Shown: one piece after another, positions 8,889 through 17,456 of the stretch
How the letters are laid out: each line of letters begins with the position of its first letter
Numbering within the stretch: position 1 is the first letter of the stretch
Assembly (NCBI RefSeq): GCF_019400745.1
Contig: NZ_WJIB01000001.1
Coordinates: 62,001 to 126,000 of the forward strand
DNA: 64,000 bases
Direction: 5' to 3'
Source of the DNA: Cohnella sp. CFH 77786
GTDB lineage: Bacteria > Bacillota > Bacilli > Paenibacillales > Paenibacillaceae
Position numbers and translations under genes: made by a program
The notes under the pieces: generated by a model
Database searches by the model: none
The model's input: the letters and a program-made list of their open reading frames with translations, nothing else
What the model was told of the DNA's origin: nothing

Positions 8889-10568
8889 CTATACTTCCAT
8901 AATGATTGGCAGGATCATCGGTCTTCTTTTTGTTTGTTCGTACAGGAAACGGCCGAGCGCGTCCTTGACGTTCGTCTTCAGCGACGCCCACTCGTTCACG
9001 TTTTCATTCATCAATTTATGCAGGGTGCCGGTTACGATGCGGTTCGCTTCTTCGAGCAGCCCTTCGGATTCCCGCACGTACACGAAACCGCGCGAGATGA
9101 TGTCCGGTCCGGACAGGATCGTGCCGTCCTGCTTGCTCAGCGTGACGACGACGACCAGGATGCCGTCTTGGGACAGCAGCTTCCGGTCGCGGAGAACGAT
9201 GTTCCCCACGTCGCCGACGCCGAGTCCGTCGATCAGCACGTTGCCCGCCGGCACTTTGCCGGCTTTGCGGCCGACGCCGTTCTGGAATTCGACGACATCG
9301 CCGTTGTCGACCAGGAAAATCTTGTCCTTCTCGATCCCGACGGCCTCGCCAAGGAGACCGTGATGGCGGAGCATCCGGTATTCGCCGTGGATCGGGATGA
9401 AATATTCCGGGCGGATCAGGTTGAGCATCAGCTTGAGCTCCTCCTGGCTGCCGTGTCCCGAAACGTGCACTCCGGACACCGACCCGGGTCCGTAGATCAC
9501 GCTTGCGCCGAGGCGCATCAGCTCATCCACCGTGCGGCCGACGTAGCGCTCGTTCCCCGGAATCGGGGTCGCCGCGATGACGACGGTGTCCCCCGGCAAA
9601 ATATCGACCTTGCGGTGCGTGGAACGAGCCATGCGGGTAAGCGCGGACATCGGCTCCCCTTGGCTTCCCGTGGACAGGATGACGACGCGGTCGGCCGGAA
9701 GCTTGTTCACCTCTTCCGGTTCGATCAGCATGCCTTCCGGAATGTTCAGGTAGCCGAGCTCGGAAGCGATCGTCACCACGTTCACCATGCTGCGACCGAT
9801 GACGGCCATCTTGCGCCGGGTTTCCAAGGCCGCGTTGATGACCTGCTGGATCCGGTGAACGTTCGAGGCGAACGTCGCCACGACGACGCGCTGTTTGGCG
9901 CGCCGGAAAATCTCTTCGAATTCCTTGCCGATGTTGCTCTCGGACGGGGTGAAACCCGGGCGTTCCGCGTTCGTGCTGTCGGACAGCAGGCACAGGACGC
10001 CGCGGCTGCCGATTTCGGCCATCCGCTGCAAATCGGCGTATTGCTCGTTCACGGGCGTGTGGTCGAATTTGAAGTCACCCGTATGGACGACGATGCCTTC
10101 CGGCGTCTCGAGGCAAACGCCCACCGAATCCGGAATGCTGTGGTTTGTCCGGAAAAAGCTCGCTTTGATCGTGCCGAGCGTAAGAACGGAGTCTGCGTTG
10201 ATCAGATGGCGTTTCGTGTCTCCGAGCAGTCCCGCTTCCTTCAGCTTGTTCTCGATCAGTCCGAGCGTCAGCTTCGTTCCGTACACCGGGACGTTCAAAT
10301 GCTTCAGCACGTAAGGCAACCCACCGATGTGGTCCTCATGTCCGTGCGTGACCAGAATGCCTCTCACTTTTTCGCGGTTATCCGTCAGGTACGTGATATC
10401 CGGAATGACGACGTCGATGCCGAGCATTTCCTCTTCCGGGAATTTCAGTCCCGCGTCCACGACGACGATGTCGTTCGCGTACTGGATGCAGTACATGTTC
10501 TTCCCGATCTCGCCGACGCCGCCGAGGGCGAAAATCAGCAATTTGTCTTGGTTGTTCTTCTTGGACAA
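8889..10568 (-). CDS. rnjB: Ribonuclease J (rnjB position)
   Basis: A 559-residue metallo-beta-lactamase/beta-CASP RNase. The metal motif HGHEDH is at residues 75-80, followed by the beta-CASP domain and the C-terminal domain. It acts in the cytoplasm as a 5'-3' exo- and endoribonuclease in mRNA decay. The start is TTG at 10568, with GGAGG 8 bases upstream. Synteny between dapA and tepA equals B. subtilis rnjB (RNase J2). However, J2 there has a degenerate HGHDEN motif, whereas this protein has the intact one typical of J1. It should therefore be catalytically active. Whether a second RNase J exists elsewhere cannot be told from here. Confidence 0.92.
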   Translation of the reverse strand: MSKKNNQDKLLIFALGGVGEIGKNMYCIQYANDIVVVDAGLKFPEEEMLGIDVVIPDITYLTDNREKVRGILVTHGHEDHIGGLPYVLKHLNVPVYGTKLTLGLIENKLKEAGLLGDTKRHLINADSVLTLGTIKASFFRTNHSIPDSVGVCLETPEGIVVHTGDFKFDHTPVNEQYADLQRMAEIGSRGVLCLLSDSTNAERPGFTPSESNIGKEFEEIFRRAKQRVVVATFASNVHRIQQVINAALETRRKMAVIGRSMVNVVTIASELGYLNIPEGMLIEPEEVNKLPADRVVILSTGSQGEPMSALTRMARSTHRKVDILPGDTVVIAATPIPGNERYVGRTVDELMRLGASVIYGPGSVSGVHVSGHGSQEELKLMLNLIRPEYFIPIHGEYRMLRHHGLLGEAVGIEKDKIFLVDNGDVVEFQNGVGRKAGKVPAGNVLIDGLGVGDVGNIVLRDRKLLSQDGILVVVVTLSKQDGTILSGPDIISRGFVYVRESEGLLEEANRIVTGTLHKLMNENVNEWASLKTNVKDALGRFLYEQTKRRPMILPIIMEV

Positions 10569-10655
10569 GTCTAGTACCTCCATATCATTTCGACGATCCC
10601 AACCATATGAAATTGTCAAGTTGCAAATATTGGCCGCACCCAATCACTCGGAACC

Positions 10656-10685
10656 ATTATACATGAAGCGAAAGACCAATTACAA
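10656..10685 (-). promoter_or_regulatory. Sigma-A promoter of the RNase J gene
   Basis: On the minus strand TTGTAA (10680-10685), 18 bases, then a perfect TATAAT (10656-10661). It lies about 90 bases before the rnj TTG and after the dapA terminator. The rnj leader is unremarkable. The stretch between 10690 and 10810 shows no gene. Confidence 0.7.
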
Positions 10686-10811
10686 GGCTGCTCCCGCAAT
10701 CGCCCGGATTGCCGCTCCGTTACGGTTAATGTCCCCATCCCGCCGCCAAAGAAACCGTGCCCAGGATATTTCCGCGCGCCGTTCGGCATGACGGAACGGC
10801 GCCGGAGAACG

Positions 10812-10839
10812 AAAAAACCGATGCCCGAGGCACCGGTTT
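10812..10839 (-). terminator. Intrinsic terminator after dapA
   Basis: An 11-bp stem with one G-U pair (10815-10825 with 10829-10839) has a 3-base loop. On the minus strand a T6 run follows. It starts 17 bases past the dapA stop and closes the spoVFA-spoVFB-asd-dapG-dapA operon. Confidence 0.85.
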
Positions 10840-10855
10840 GATAGGGGTGAACGGT

Positions 10856-11731
10856 TTAGCCGACCAGCTTGCGGATGAACGCGGCTTCCTCTTCCGTCAC
10901 GTCCGCAAGAGGTAAACGGACTCCGCCTACGGGCAGGCCGCGGAGCGTCAGCGCGTATTTGACCGCGACCGGGTTCGGCACCGGATGCGGACAATTGAAC
11001 AACCCCTTGAACACGGGGTACAGCTCCTGATTGATTCGGATCGCTTCCTCGACGCGTCCGGCTTTGAACGAGGCGATCAGGTCCTTCATTCGCGGACCGA
11101 CGAGATGGCTCGCGACGCTGATGATGCCGTGTCCTCCCACGGAGAGCGCGGGAAGCGTGACCCCGTCGTCGCCGGAATAGAGAATGAAGCCTTCCGGAGC
11201 TTCCTTCACGATTTCCGTCATTTGCTCCAGGGACGCGCATTCCTTCGTGGCGACGATATTCGGGATCTGGGCGAGCCGAAGCGTCGTTTCGACCGAAATG
11301 CTGGTCACGGTGCGCGACGGCACGTTGTAGAGGATGATCGGCAGCGTCGTCGCCTCCGCGATCGTCCGGAAATGCCGGTATACGCCCTCTTGGGTCGGTT
11401 TGTTGTAATAAGGAGTCACGAGGAGCGCGCCGTCGACGCCGATCTCCTGGGCCGCCTTCGTCAAATGGACCGAATGGGCCGTCTCGTTGCTCCCCGTGCC
11501 CGCGATGACTTTGCAACGGCCGGCAACGTGTTTCACCGCGAATCGAAACAGGCTGATTTTCTCGTCATCCGTGAGCGTCGGAGATTCTCCGGTCGTGCCG
11601 GATACGACGATGGCGTCGGATTGCTGTTCTTCGATCAGGTAATCGATGAGCTTGCCCGTCATCTCCCAGTCGATCTCGAGCTTCTCGTTGAACGGAGTAA
11701 TCATGGCTGTGATCAATTGTCCGAAATTCAT
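10856..11731 (-). CDS. dapA: 4-hydroxy-tetrahydrodipicolinate synthase DapA
   Basis: A 291-residue TIM-barrel aldolase. The Schiff-base Lys is at 163 (VATKECAS) and the catalytic Tyr at 135 (LYNVPSR), with GTTGES near residue 45. It condenses pyruvate with aspartate semialdehyde, the first committed step to lysine, meso-DAP and dipicolinate. Its ATG overlaps the dapG stop (ATGA), and AGGAGG lies 10 bases upstream inside dapG. As last gene of the operon it makes the substrate that the SpoVF enzyme oxidises to dipicolinic acid. A terminator follows directly. Confidence 0.96.
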   Translation of the reverse strand: MNFGQLITAMITPFNEKLEIDWEMTGKLIDYLIEEQQSDAIVVSGTTGESPTLTDDEKISLFRFAVKHVAGRCKVIAGTGSNETAHSVHLTKAAQEIGVDGALLVTPYYNKPTQEGVYRHFRTIAEATTLPIILYNVPSRTVTSISVETTLRLAQIPNIVATKECASLEQMTEIVKEAPEGFILYSGDDGVTLPALSVGGHGIISVASHLVGPRMKDLIASFKAGRVEEAIRINQELYPVFKGLFNCPHPVPNPVAVKYALTLRGLPVGGVRLPLADVTEEEAAFIRKLVG

Positions 11732-12975
11732 CTGTCTATATCCTCCTCGAGTAAAGACGTCGTTAGATGCAACCCGAACGCGGCATGCAGCGCTTCGAGC
11801 GCGTCCGCCATTTCGGCTTCGGAAACCAGAACCCAGATGGTGGTATTGGAGTCCGCGGACTGCAGAATCGATATTTGCCGGTTGGTCAGAGCTTCCACGA
11901 TTTTGGCCATCACGCCGGGCTCTCCGTTCATGCCGCCGCCTATGACCGACAGCTTGGCGCAATTCTGCCGCACGCGCGGCTCGAATCCGAGTTCGCGAAG
12001 CAGCCGGACCGCCTCCGAAGTATCCGTTTCCTTCACGGTGTAGTGAACGCCGCTCGGCATGACGTTAATGAGATCGACGCTGATTCCGTTGGCCGCCATC
12101 GCGCGAAACACGCGAAGCTGCAGATCGTACGGCGCGTTATCCAACGTCACGCTGAGCTGCGTCACGCCGTGGAAATGCGCGAGCCCGGTCACCGTGCGGT
12201 CGATCCATCCGGGCTGGCGGCGGACGGCTTCCGCATACGTCACGAGCGTGCCTTCCCCGTCGGAGAAAGTCGACCGGACACGGATAGGAATGCCGGCTTT
12301 CATCGCGATCTCGACCGCGCGGGGATGGATGACTTTGGCCCCGTTGCTCGCCATGTTGCTGATTTCTTCATAACTCACCACGGGCAGAGGCCGTGCATCT
12401 CGGACGATCCGGGGATCCGCGGTCAAGATACCGTCCACGTCGGTGAAGATATCGACCATGGCCGCCCGCAAGGCGGCTCCCAGCGCCGTGGCGGACGTAT
12501 CGCTTCCTCCTCGTCCGAGCGTGGTGATTTCCCCGTCTTCGGTTCGGCCTTGGAATCCGGCCACCACGACGACCTTCCCCGATTCCAGATGGGAGAGAAT
12601 GGCGGACGGATTCACGTCCAGAATATGCGCCGAACCGAACCTGGAATCGGTGACGATGCCGGCTTGGCCCCCGGTGAGCGCCACGGCGGGAATTCCCTCG
12701 GCGTTCAGGAGGCTGGTCAAGGCAGAAGCCGATATAATCTCCCCGCAGGAGAGAAGCAGATCCTTCTCGCGGGCCGGCAAGCTGTTGCCATTCTGGCGGA
12801 TCAAATCCAAGAGCGTATCGGTTGCGTAAGGTTCGCCTCGCCTGCCCATCGCCGAAACCACGACGACAAGTCCGCGGCCCGTTTTCCTTTCCCGAACAAT
12901 ATGACGGAGGACGTGGCGGCGGGCTTGCTCATCCGACACCGACGTTCCTCCGAATTTTTGGACGGTAACGATCAT
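11728..12975 (-). CDS. dapG: Aspartokinase I (DapG)
   Basis: A 415-residue single-function aspartate kinase. KFGGTS at residues 7-12 and GRGGSDTSA near 150 are the kinase signatures. Two C-terminal ACT domains (about 265-410) provide allosteric control; the B. subtilis orthologue is sensitive to meso-diaminopimelate. It phosphorylates aspartate to open the lysine/DAP/dipicolinate branch. The ATG has GGAGG 8 bases upstream. It lies 17 bases after asd and is coupled to dapA by a 4-base overlap. Confidence 0.95.
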   Translation of the reverse strand: MIVTVQKFGGTSVSDEQARRHVLRHIVRERKTGRGLVVVVSAMGRRGEPYATDTLLDLIRQNGNSLPAREKDLLLSCGEIISASALTSLLNAEGIPAVALTGGQAGIVTDSRFGSAHILDVNPSAILSHLESGKVVVVAGFQGRTEDGEITTLGRGGSDTSATALGAALRAAMVDIFTDVDGILTADPRIVRDARPLPVVSYEEISNMASNGAKVIHPRAVEIAMKAGIPIRVRSTFSDGEGTLVTYAEAVRRQPGWIDRTVTGLAHFHGVTQLSVTLDNAPYDLQLRVFRAMAANGISVDLINVMPSGVHYTVKETDTSEAVRLLRELGFEPRVRQNCAKLSVIGGGMNGEPGVMAKIVEALTNRQISILQSADSNTTIWVLVSEAEMADALEALHAAFGLHLTTSLLEEDIDR

Positions 12976-12992
12976 ATGGAATTCCTCCGCTC

Positions 12993-14033
12993 TTACGCTT
13001 GCGGAATGGCGATATATTCGGCGATTTGCACCGCGTTCCAGGCTGCTCCCTTAAGCAGATTGTCGGATACGATCCACAGGTTCAAAGCGCGCGGATTCGA
13101 CAGGTCCCGGCGAACCCGGCCGACGAAAACGTCGTTCTTCCCGGCAGCAGCGGCGGCCAGCGGGTAAAGCTGCCGTTCCGGGTCATCCATGAGGGTGACG
13201 CCCGGAGCGTCCGCCAGCAGCGCTTTGACTTCGCCGATGTCGAAATCTTGCTTCATCTCGACGTAGACGGATTCGGAATGTCCGTACACGACCGGGATGC
13301 GCACGCAGGTTGCCGTCACTTCGATCGAATCGTCGCCCATGATCTTTTTCGTTTCCTTGATCATCTTCATCTCTTCCAGGGTAAAGCCGTTGTCCTGGAA
13401 TTTGTCGATTTGCGGGATGGCGTTGAATGCGATCTGGTGCTTGACGGGCAGCGAGCCGACGGGAAGAATGTCCGGCTTGGGATCGCCCCCGTCCAGAACT
13501 TCGCGGCTCTGGCGCAGCATCTCTTGGATCGCCTTCGCGCCGGCGCCGGATACCGCTTGGTACGTCGAGACGATGATCCGGGAAATGCCGAACCGGTCGT
13601 AGAGCGGTTTCAGCGCCGCTACCATCTGGATCGTGGAGCAGTTCGGATTCGCGATAATGCCTTTGTGGCCGCTGATCTTGTCGATATTCACTTCCGGCAC
13701 GACAAGCGGCGTCTCCGGGTCCATCCGGTAAGCGTTCGTGTTATCGATGCATACCGCGCCGTGTTCAACGGCATGCGGAATCAAAGCGCGGCTAACGTCT
13801 CCGCCGGCGCTGAACAACGCGATTTCCACGCCTTTGAAGCTGTCCGGAGTCGCTTCTTCGACCGTCAGCTCCTGACCCTTGAACGGGATCTTGGTGCCGG
13901 CGGAACGGGCGGAAGACAGCAGTTTCAAGGATTTGAGCGGAAAATCGCGTTCTGCGAGCAGTCTGAGAATCTGTTCCCCGACGGCGCCCGTTGCCCCCAC
14001 TACGGCGACGTTAAACAACCTTTGATCGGACAA
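12993..14033 (-). CDS. asd: Aspartate-semialdehyde dehydrogenase Asd
   Basis: A 346-residue enzyme, exactly the usual length. GATGAVGE at 13-20 is the NADP-binding motif, and Cys132 in NPNCST is the nucleophile. It reduces aspartyl phosphate from DapG to the semialdehyde used by DapA. The start is TTG at 14033, with a GGGAG ribosome site 6 bases upstream. The frame is open further upstream, but that stretch falls in spoVFB. It sits in the spoVF operon between spoVFB and dapG, as in B. subtilis. Confidence 0.95.
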   Translation of the reverse strand: MSDQRLFNVAVVGATGAVGEQILRLLAERDFPLKSLKLLSSARSAGTKIPFKGQELTVEEATPDSFKGVEIALFSAGGDVSRALIPHAVEHGAVCIDNTNAYRMDPETPLVVPEVNIDKISGHKGIIANPNCSTIQMVAALKPLYDRFGISRIIVSTYQAVSGAGAKAIQEMLRQSREVLDGGDPKPDILPVGSLPVKHQIAFNAIPQIDKFQDNGFTLEEMKMIKETKKIMGDDSIEVTATCVRIPVVYGHSESVYVEMKQDFDIGEVKALLADAPGVTLMDDPERQLYPLAAAAAGKNDVFVGRVRRDLSNPRALNLWIVSDNLLKGAAWNAVQIAEYIAIPQA

Positions 14034-14068
14034 TGTCGTCTCCCTCTCTCCTATGTTTACGGCAATTC

Positions 14069-14665
14069 TCAAGCATATTGAAAACGCTCGATGAGCAACG
14101 GTTGCAGCTGTTTGCCTTGCAGCGCTTGTTCGCAGGTATCCATGACGAGATCCATGCGGGCGACGAGCGAATTCGGCTTGCCTTGCGGATTGTCCTGTCC
14201 GAACGGCACGAAGTAAATATGCTTGGCGACAAGCAATTTGGCGATGTTCGCCGCGTTCAGTCCGAGCCCGTCGTTGGTCGAGATCGCGAGCACGAGCGGC
14301 CGGCCGTTGCGCATTTGCGCCTTGGCGGCCATGAGCACCGGGCTGTCGGTCATCGCATTGGCAAGCTTGCTCGTCGTATTCCCCGTGCAAGGTGCGATAA
14401 CGAGTACGTCGATCCGCTTGGAAGGACCCAGCGGCTCGGCGTCCACGATGGTGGAAACGAGTTCGTTTCCGGTGATTTCCCGAAGCTGGGTCTGCCAATG
14501 CTCCGAGGTGCCGAAGCGGGTATCGGTCGTCATGATCGTATGGGATACGATCGGAATAACGTTGGCGCCGGCATCCACGAAGCGCTTAATATTCGGCATC
14601 ACTTCCGGCAGCGTGCAATGCGAACCGGACAGCGCATAGCCGACGGTGATTCCCTGCCAATTCAT
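14069..14665 (-). CDS. spoVFB: Dipicolinate synthase subunit B
   Basis: A 198-residue flavoprotein-like protein of the SpoVFB family, with an early GYALSGSHCT and APCTGNTTSKLA as recognisable motifs. It forms the dipicolinate synthase with SpoVFA in the mother cell, converting the DapA product to dipicolinic acid, which is then loaded into the spore core. Its ATG overlaps the spoVFA stop (ATGA), so the subunits are translationally coupled. Length and order match B. subtilis. Confidence 0.95.
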   Translation of the reverse strand: MNWQGITVGYALSGSHCTLPEVMPNIKRFVDAGANVIPIVSHTIMTTDTRFGTSEHWQTQLREITGNELVSTIVDAEPLGPSKRIDVLVIAPCTGNTTSKLANAMTDSPVLMAAKAQMRNGRPLVLAISTNDGLGLNAANIAKLLVAKHIYFVPFGQDNPQGKPNSLVARMDLVMDTCEQALQGKQLQPLLIERFQYA

Positions 14666-15561
14666 GACGCACTCCCCCGTTGCCCTCTGTCTTCCAGGAT
14701 GACCTGGGTCAGACTGTTGGCGATAATGCGACCTGCCGTCTTAGGCGCCACGATACCGGGCAAACCCGGCGCGAGAAGCGCCTTGATTCCCCTCTTCTCG
14801 GCGAAGCGGAAATCGGTTCCGCCGGGCTTCGAAGCAAGGTCGATAATACAGGCGCGCAAAGGGAGTTGGGCGATCACTTGTGCTGTGACTATCATAGTCG
14901 GTATCGTATTAAAAAGCAAGTCGATATTCCCCGATTGCCGCGCCAAATCAGCGATGTAGAAAGGTTTGAATCCCATCTCGAAGGCCCGCGCGAACGAATC
15001 CTCCCGGCGGACTCCCGCCTTGATTCTCGCCCCCATTCCCTGAAGCGTTCTGGCGAGCGTCATGCCGGAGCGTCCGAGTCCGAGCACCATGCAGTTGGAG
15101 CCGTGGATCGTGATGTCGGTATTCTGGATGGCCATCATGATGGCGCCTTCCGCCGTCGGAATGGAATTGTAGATGGCCACGTCGTCCCGCTCGAACAATT
15201 CCACCAGCTGCAGTCCATGCTTCTCGCATAGATTCCTCAAATAAGGCTTCGCCATGCCGGCCACGACTTTCGCGGACTTGGGCAGTACCGAGACATGGGC
15301 GTCGGTCAGCGTCAGTTCCCTCTCGGTGAACAGGGCGGAGATGGTTCCGTCGTCTTCCGTACCGACAGCAGGGAGCAGCAGGGCATCGGCATCCGCGAGA
15401 ATCTCCGGAGACCAGTCCGCTTTGACGACGCCGGTGAACGGCATGTCGAGCCGGTCGAATCCCGAAATCGTGACCGTGGCGTCGAGTTCGGTCAGCCGCC
15501 GGATCACCTCAAGCTGCCTGGCGTCCCCGCCGGCGAGAACGACGTGCACTCCCGTAAGCAT
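14662..15561 (-). CDS. spoVFA: Dipicolinate synthase subunit A
   Basis: A 299-residue protein (297 in B. subtilis). Its central Rossmann motif VLGLGRSGMT is an NAD(P)-binding site. The N-terminal region is the DpaA-specific domain. It is the dehydrogenase subunit of dipicolinate synthase. The start is ATG at 15561, with AGGGAGG about 11 bases upstream; an earlier in-frame start would cross the promoter region. It opens the operon spoVFA-spoVFB-asd-dapG-dapA. A sigma-K-like promoter and a 16-bp palindrome lie just upstream, consistent with late mother-cell expression. Confidence 0.95.
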   Translation of the reverse strand: MLTGVHVVLAGGDARQLEVIRRLTELDATVTISGFDRLDMPFTGVVKADWSPEILADADALLLPAVGTEDDGTISALFTERELTLTDAHVSVLPKSAKVVAGMAKPYLRNLCEKHGLQLVELFERDDVAIYNSIPTAEGAIMMAIQNTDITIHGSNCMVLGLGRSGMTLARTLQGMGARIKAGVRREDSFARAFEMGFKPFYIADLARQSGNIDLLFNTIPTMIVTAQVIAQLPLRACIIDLASKPGGTDFRFAEKRGIKALLAPGLPGIVAPKTAGRIIANSLTQVILEDRGQRGSAS

Positions 15562-15584
15562 GAGGGGTCGGTCCCTCCCTTCCG

Positions 15585-15600
15585 TATGCTTGCAAGCATA
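15585..15600. promoter_or_regulatory. Perfect 16-bp palindrome upstream of spoVFA
   Basis: The sequence TATGCTTG followed by CAAGCATA is a perfect 8+8 dyad with no spacer. It lies between the candidate sigma-K -10 and the ribosome site, close to the expected transcription start. That is a typical operator position. No regulator can be named from the sequence. Confidence 0.5.
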
Positions 15601-15605
15601 TAGCA

Positions 15606-15633
15606 CATCGTATGCAAGGGCCTAGTTCCGGGT
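15606..15633 (-). promoter_or_regulatory. Candidate sigma-K promoter of spoVFA
   Basis: On the minus strand AC (15632-15633), 17 bases, then GCATACGATG, whose CATA core lies at 15611-15614. This matches the sigma-K pattern AC-N16/17-CATAnnnTA except for the last base. spoVF is sigma-K dependent in B. subtilis, so the placement is sensible. The -35 of this class carries little information, so the match could be chance. Confidence 0.5.
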
Positions 15634-15763
15634 GCCATTCCAGCTTCGCGCGCGAGGCAGGAACGGCACGGCACGCATCGATCGATTTCGTCTTCCTCTG
15701 GTTAGAGCAAAGGCACCATATGGCCGGCTGAACGTGGAAAAAGGGAGAAAACGGGGAGGGGCC

Positions 15764-15973
15764 GGGGATTTCTTCGGATATTTCATGTAACTCTGACGGG
15801 ATTCGAGGCTGCGGAGGGGGATTTACTCGAATTTTTCGTGTAACTATGACGGGAAACGGGACTTCGGAGGGGATTTATTCGAAAATATCATGTAACTCTG
15901 GCGGAATACGGGACTACGGATAGGATTTACTCGATAATTTCGTGTAACGCTACCGAGATTCGGGGCTGCGGCG
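15764..15973. repeat. Four imperfect tandem repeats, about 52 bp each
   Basis: Four copies begin near 15766, 15818, 15870 and 15922. Each has the core GGATTTACTCGA, a short A/T stretch, then TCGTGTAACT or TCATGTAACT, and ends with a G-rich part containing GGGACT or GGCTGCGG. The copies differ at many positions, so the array is old. Two more copies of the same core occur at 60289-60371. The array lies in a 518-base gap between rarD and spoVFA, where no gene is seen. Confidence 0.85.
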
Positions 15974-16079
15974 GGGACATTCGAGGCGGTGCCGGCCAAA
16001 CCTTCCGTGAAACATTCAGCATCGATTTAAGCCGCCAAGCCTCGCCGTTCACCCGCGATCCCGCGGTACCGTATTACCC

Positions 16080-16970
16080 TCATCCCGCACGGGCAGGCTT
16101 GGCTGCCGGACGGTAGGACGAGGACATATAGACGGCGATCGCCACCCAGATCAGCATGAAAACCAGAATCAGCAACGGCGAGAATGCCTCATGGAAGACA
16201 AATGCGCTAAGCGCGAACTGGATCGTCGGCCCGATATACTGGACAAATCCGAGCGTGGACAAGGGGAGACGGGACGCCGCCTTCGCGAACCAGAGCAACG
16301 GGAGCGCGGTCACCGCCCCGGACAAGAGCAGCAGTACGAAATGCCCCGCCGGCAAGTCCCAAGCGGAATCGAGCCGTTGCCCCGTCAAGTAGACCAAATA
16401 CGCGGCCGCAACGGGAAGCACGAACGCCGTTTCCCCGAGCAGACCGGCCGTGGCGTCGTAACCCGCCCTCTTTTTGGCCAGGCCGTAGAACCCGAACGTA
16501 ACAGCAAGCGACAAGGAAATCCAAGGCACGCGTCCGTAATCGACCGCGGCGAGCAGGACCGCGATTCCCGCCATGGCGACGGCCGCCCATTGACCGCGGT
16601 TCGGCTTCTCGCCCAGAAACAGCACGCCTAATACGACGTTGAACAGCGGCGTGATATAGTAACCGAGGCTCGTTTCCTTAACGTGACCGTGAATGACCGC
16701 CCAAATGAAAATAAGCCAGTTGGCGCTGATCAGCAAGCTGCTGACCCCGAGCAGCGCGGCTGTCCTGGAGGTGCGGAACAAACGGAAGAAATCGCCGATC
16801 CGCCGCTGCCAGATCCACAAGACCAAGACGAAGACGAACGACCAAACGACGCGGTGGGCAAGAATTTCGTTCGCCGGCAGCGTCTCGAACGCTTTCCAGT
16901 AGAGCGGAAATACTCCCCAGGCCACATAAGCCAAAACGGCGTAAAAAAGTCCTGTTCTCATGCCAACCAT
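16080..16970 (-). CDS. rarD: EamA/RarD family transporter
   Basis: A 296-residue polytopic membrane protein with about ten hydrophobic helices in two EamA halves. The N-terminal half (AYVAWGVFPLYWK, then LAHRVVWS) is the RarD subtype signature. RarD proteins were named from chloramphenicol sensitivity, but their substrates are not established. The start is uncertain: ATG at 16970 and at 16961 are both in frame, and neither has a good ribosome site. The gene stands between dut and the spoVF operon, where B. subtilis has ymxH instead. It looks like a local insertion next to a repeat array. Confidence 0.85.
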   Translation of the reverse strand: MVGMRTGLFYAVLAYVAWGVFPLYWKAFETLPANEILAHRVVWSFVFVLVLWIWQRRIGDFFRLFRTSRTAALLGVSSLLISANWLIFIWAVIHGHVKETSLGYYITPLFNVVLGVLFLGEKPNRGQWAAVAMAGIAVLLAAVDYGRVPWISLSLAVTFGFYGLAKKRAGYDATAGLLGETAFVLPVAAAYLVYLTGQRLDSAWDLPAGHFVLLLLSGAVTALPLLWFAKAASRLPLSTLGFVQYIGPTIQFALSAFVFHEAFSPLLILVFMLIWVAIAVYMSSSYRPAAKPARAG

Positions 16971-17012
16971 ATTAGCACTTGGTTTGGCACTCGTCCAGGA
17001 CTCCGTTATGGA

Positions 17013-17456
17013 TTATTTCCCCGTATGTCCGAATCCGCCTGCGCCCCGAACCGTGTCCGGCAGCTCGGCGACTTCGGCCAGCGTCACTTGCGGCACGAGC
17101 TGGAACACGATTTGGGCGATGCGTTCCCCCCGTTCGATCGTAAACGGCTCGCCGCCCAAATTGATCAGCAGAACCTTCACCTCGCCGCGGTAGTCGGCAT
17201 CGATCGTGCCCGGCGTGTTCAAACAAGTAACCCCATGTTTATAAGCGAGTCCGCTGCGCGGTCGAACCTGAGCTTCAAGCTCGCGGGGCATCGCCATCGC
17301 GAAGCCCGTCGGAACGAGCGCCCTCGCACCCGGAGCCAGCACCAGAGGCTCGGCTACCGCCGCGTGGACGTCGAACCCGGCCGCCCACTCCGACATCCGC
17401 TTCGGCAGCGGGATGTCCTCATTCCCCGGAAGCCGCTTCAATTGAACTGGATACAA
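17013..17456 (-). CDS. dut: dUTP diphosphatase (dUTPase)
   Basis: A 147-residue trimeric-type dUTPase with all five motifs: [38 protein letters not shown] and the C-terminal [10 protein letters not shown]. It hydrolyses dUTP to dUMP and pyrophosphate, keeping uracil out of DNA and feeding thymidylate synthesis. The start is TTG at 17456, with GGAGG 7 bases upstream. This places the first 38 bases inside the 3' end of mlpA, in another frame. Both reading frames there encode conserved-looking ends, so the overlap is probably real. Confidence 0.93.
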   Translation of the reverse strand: MYPVQLKRLPGNEDIPLPKRMSEWAAGFDVHAAVAEPLVLAPGARALVPTGFAMAMPRELEAQVRPRSGLAYKHGVTCLNTPGTIDADYRGEVKVLLINLGGEPFTIERGERIAQIVFQLVPQVTLAEVAELPDTVRGAGGFGHTGK

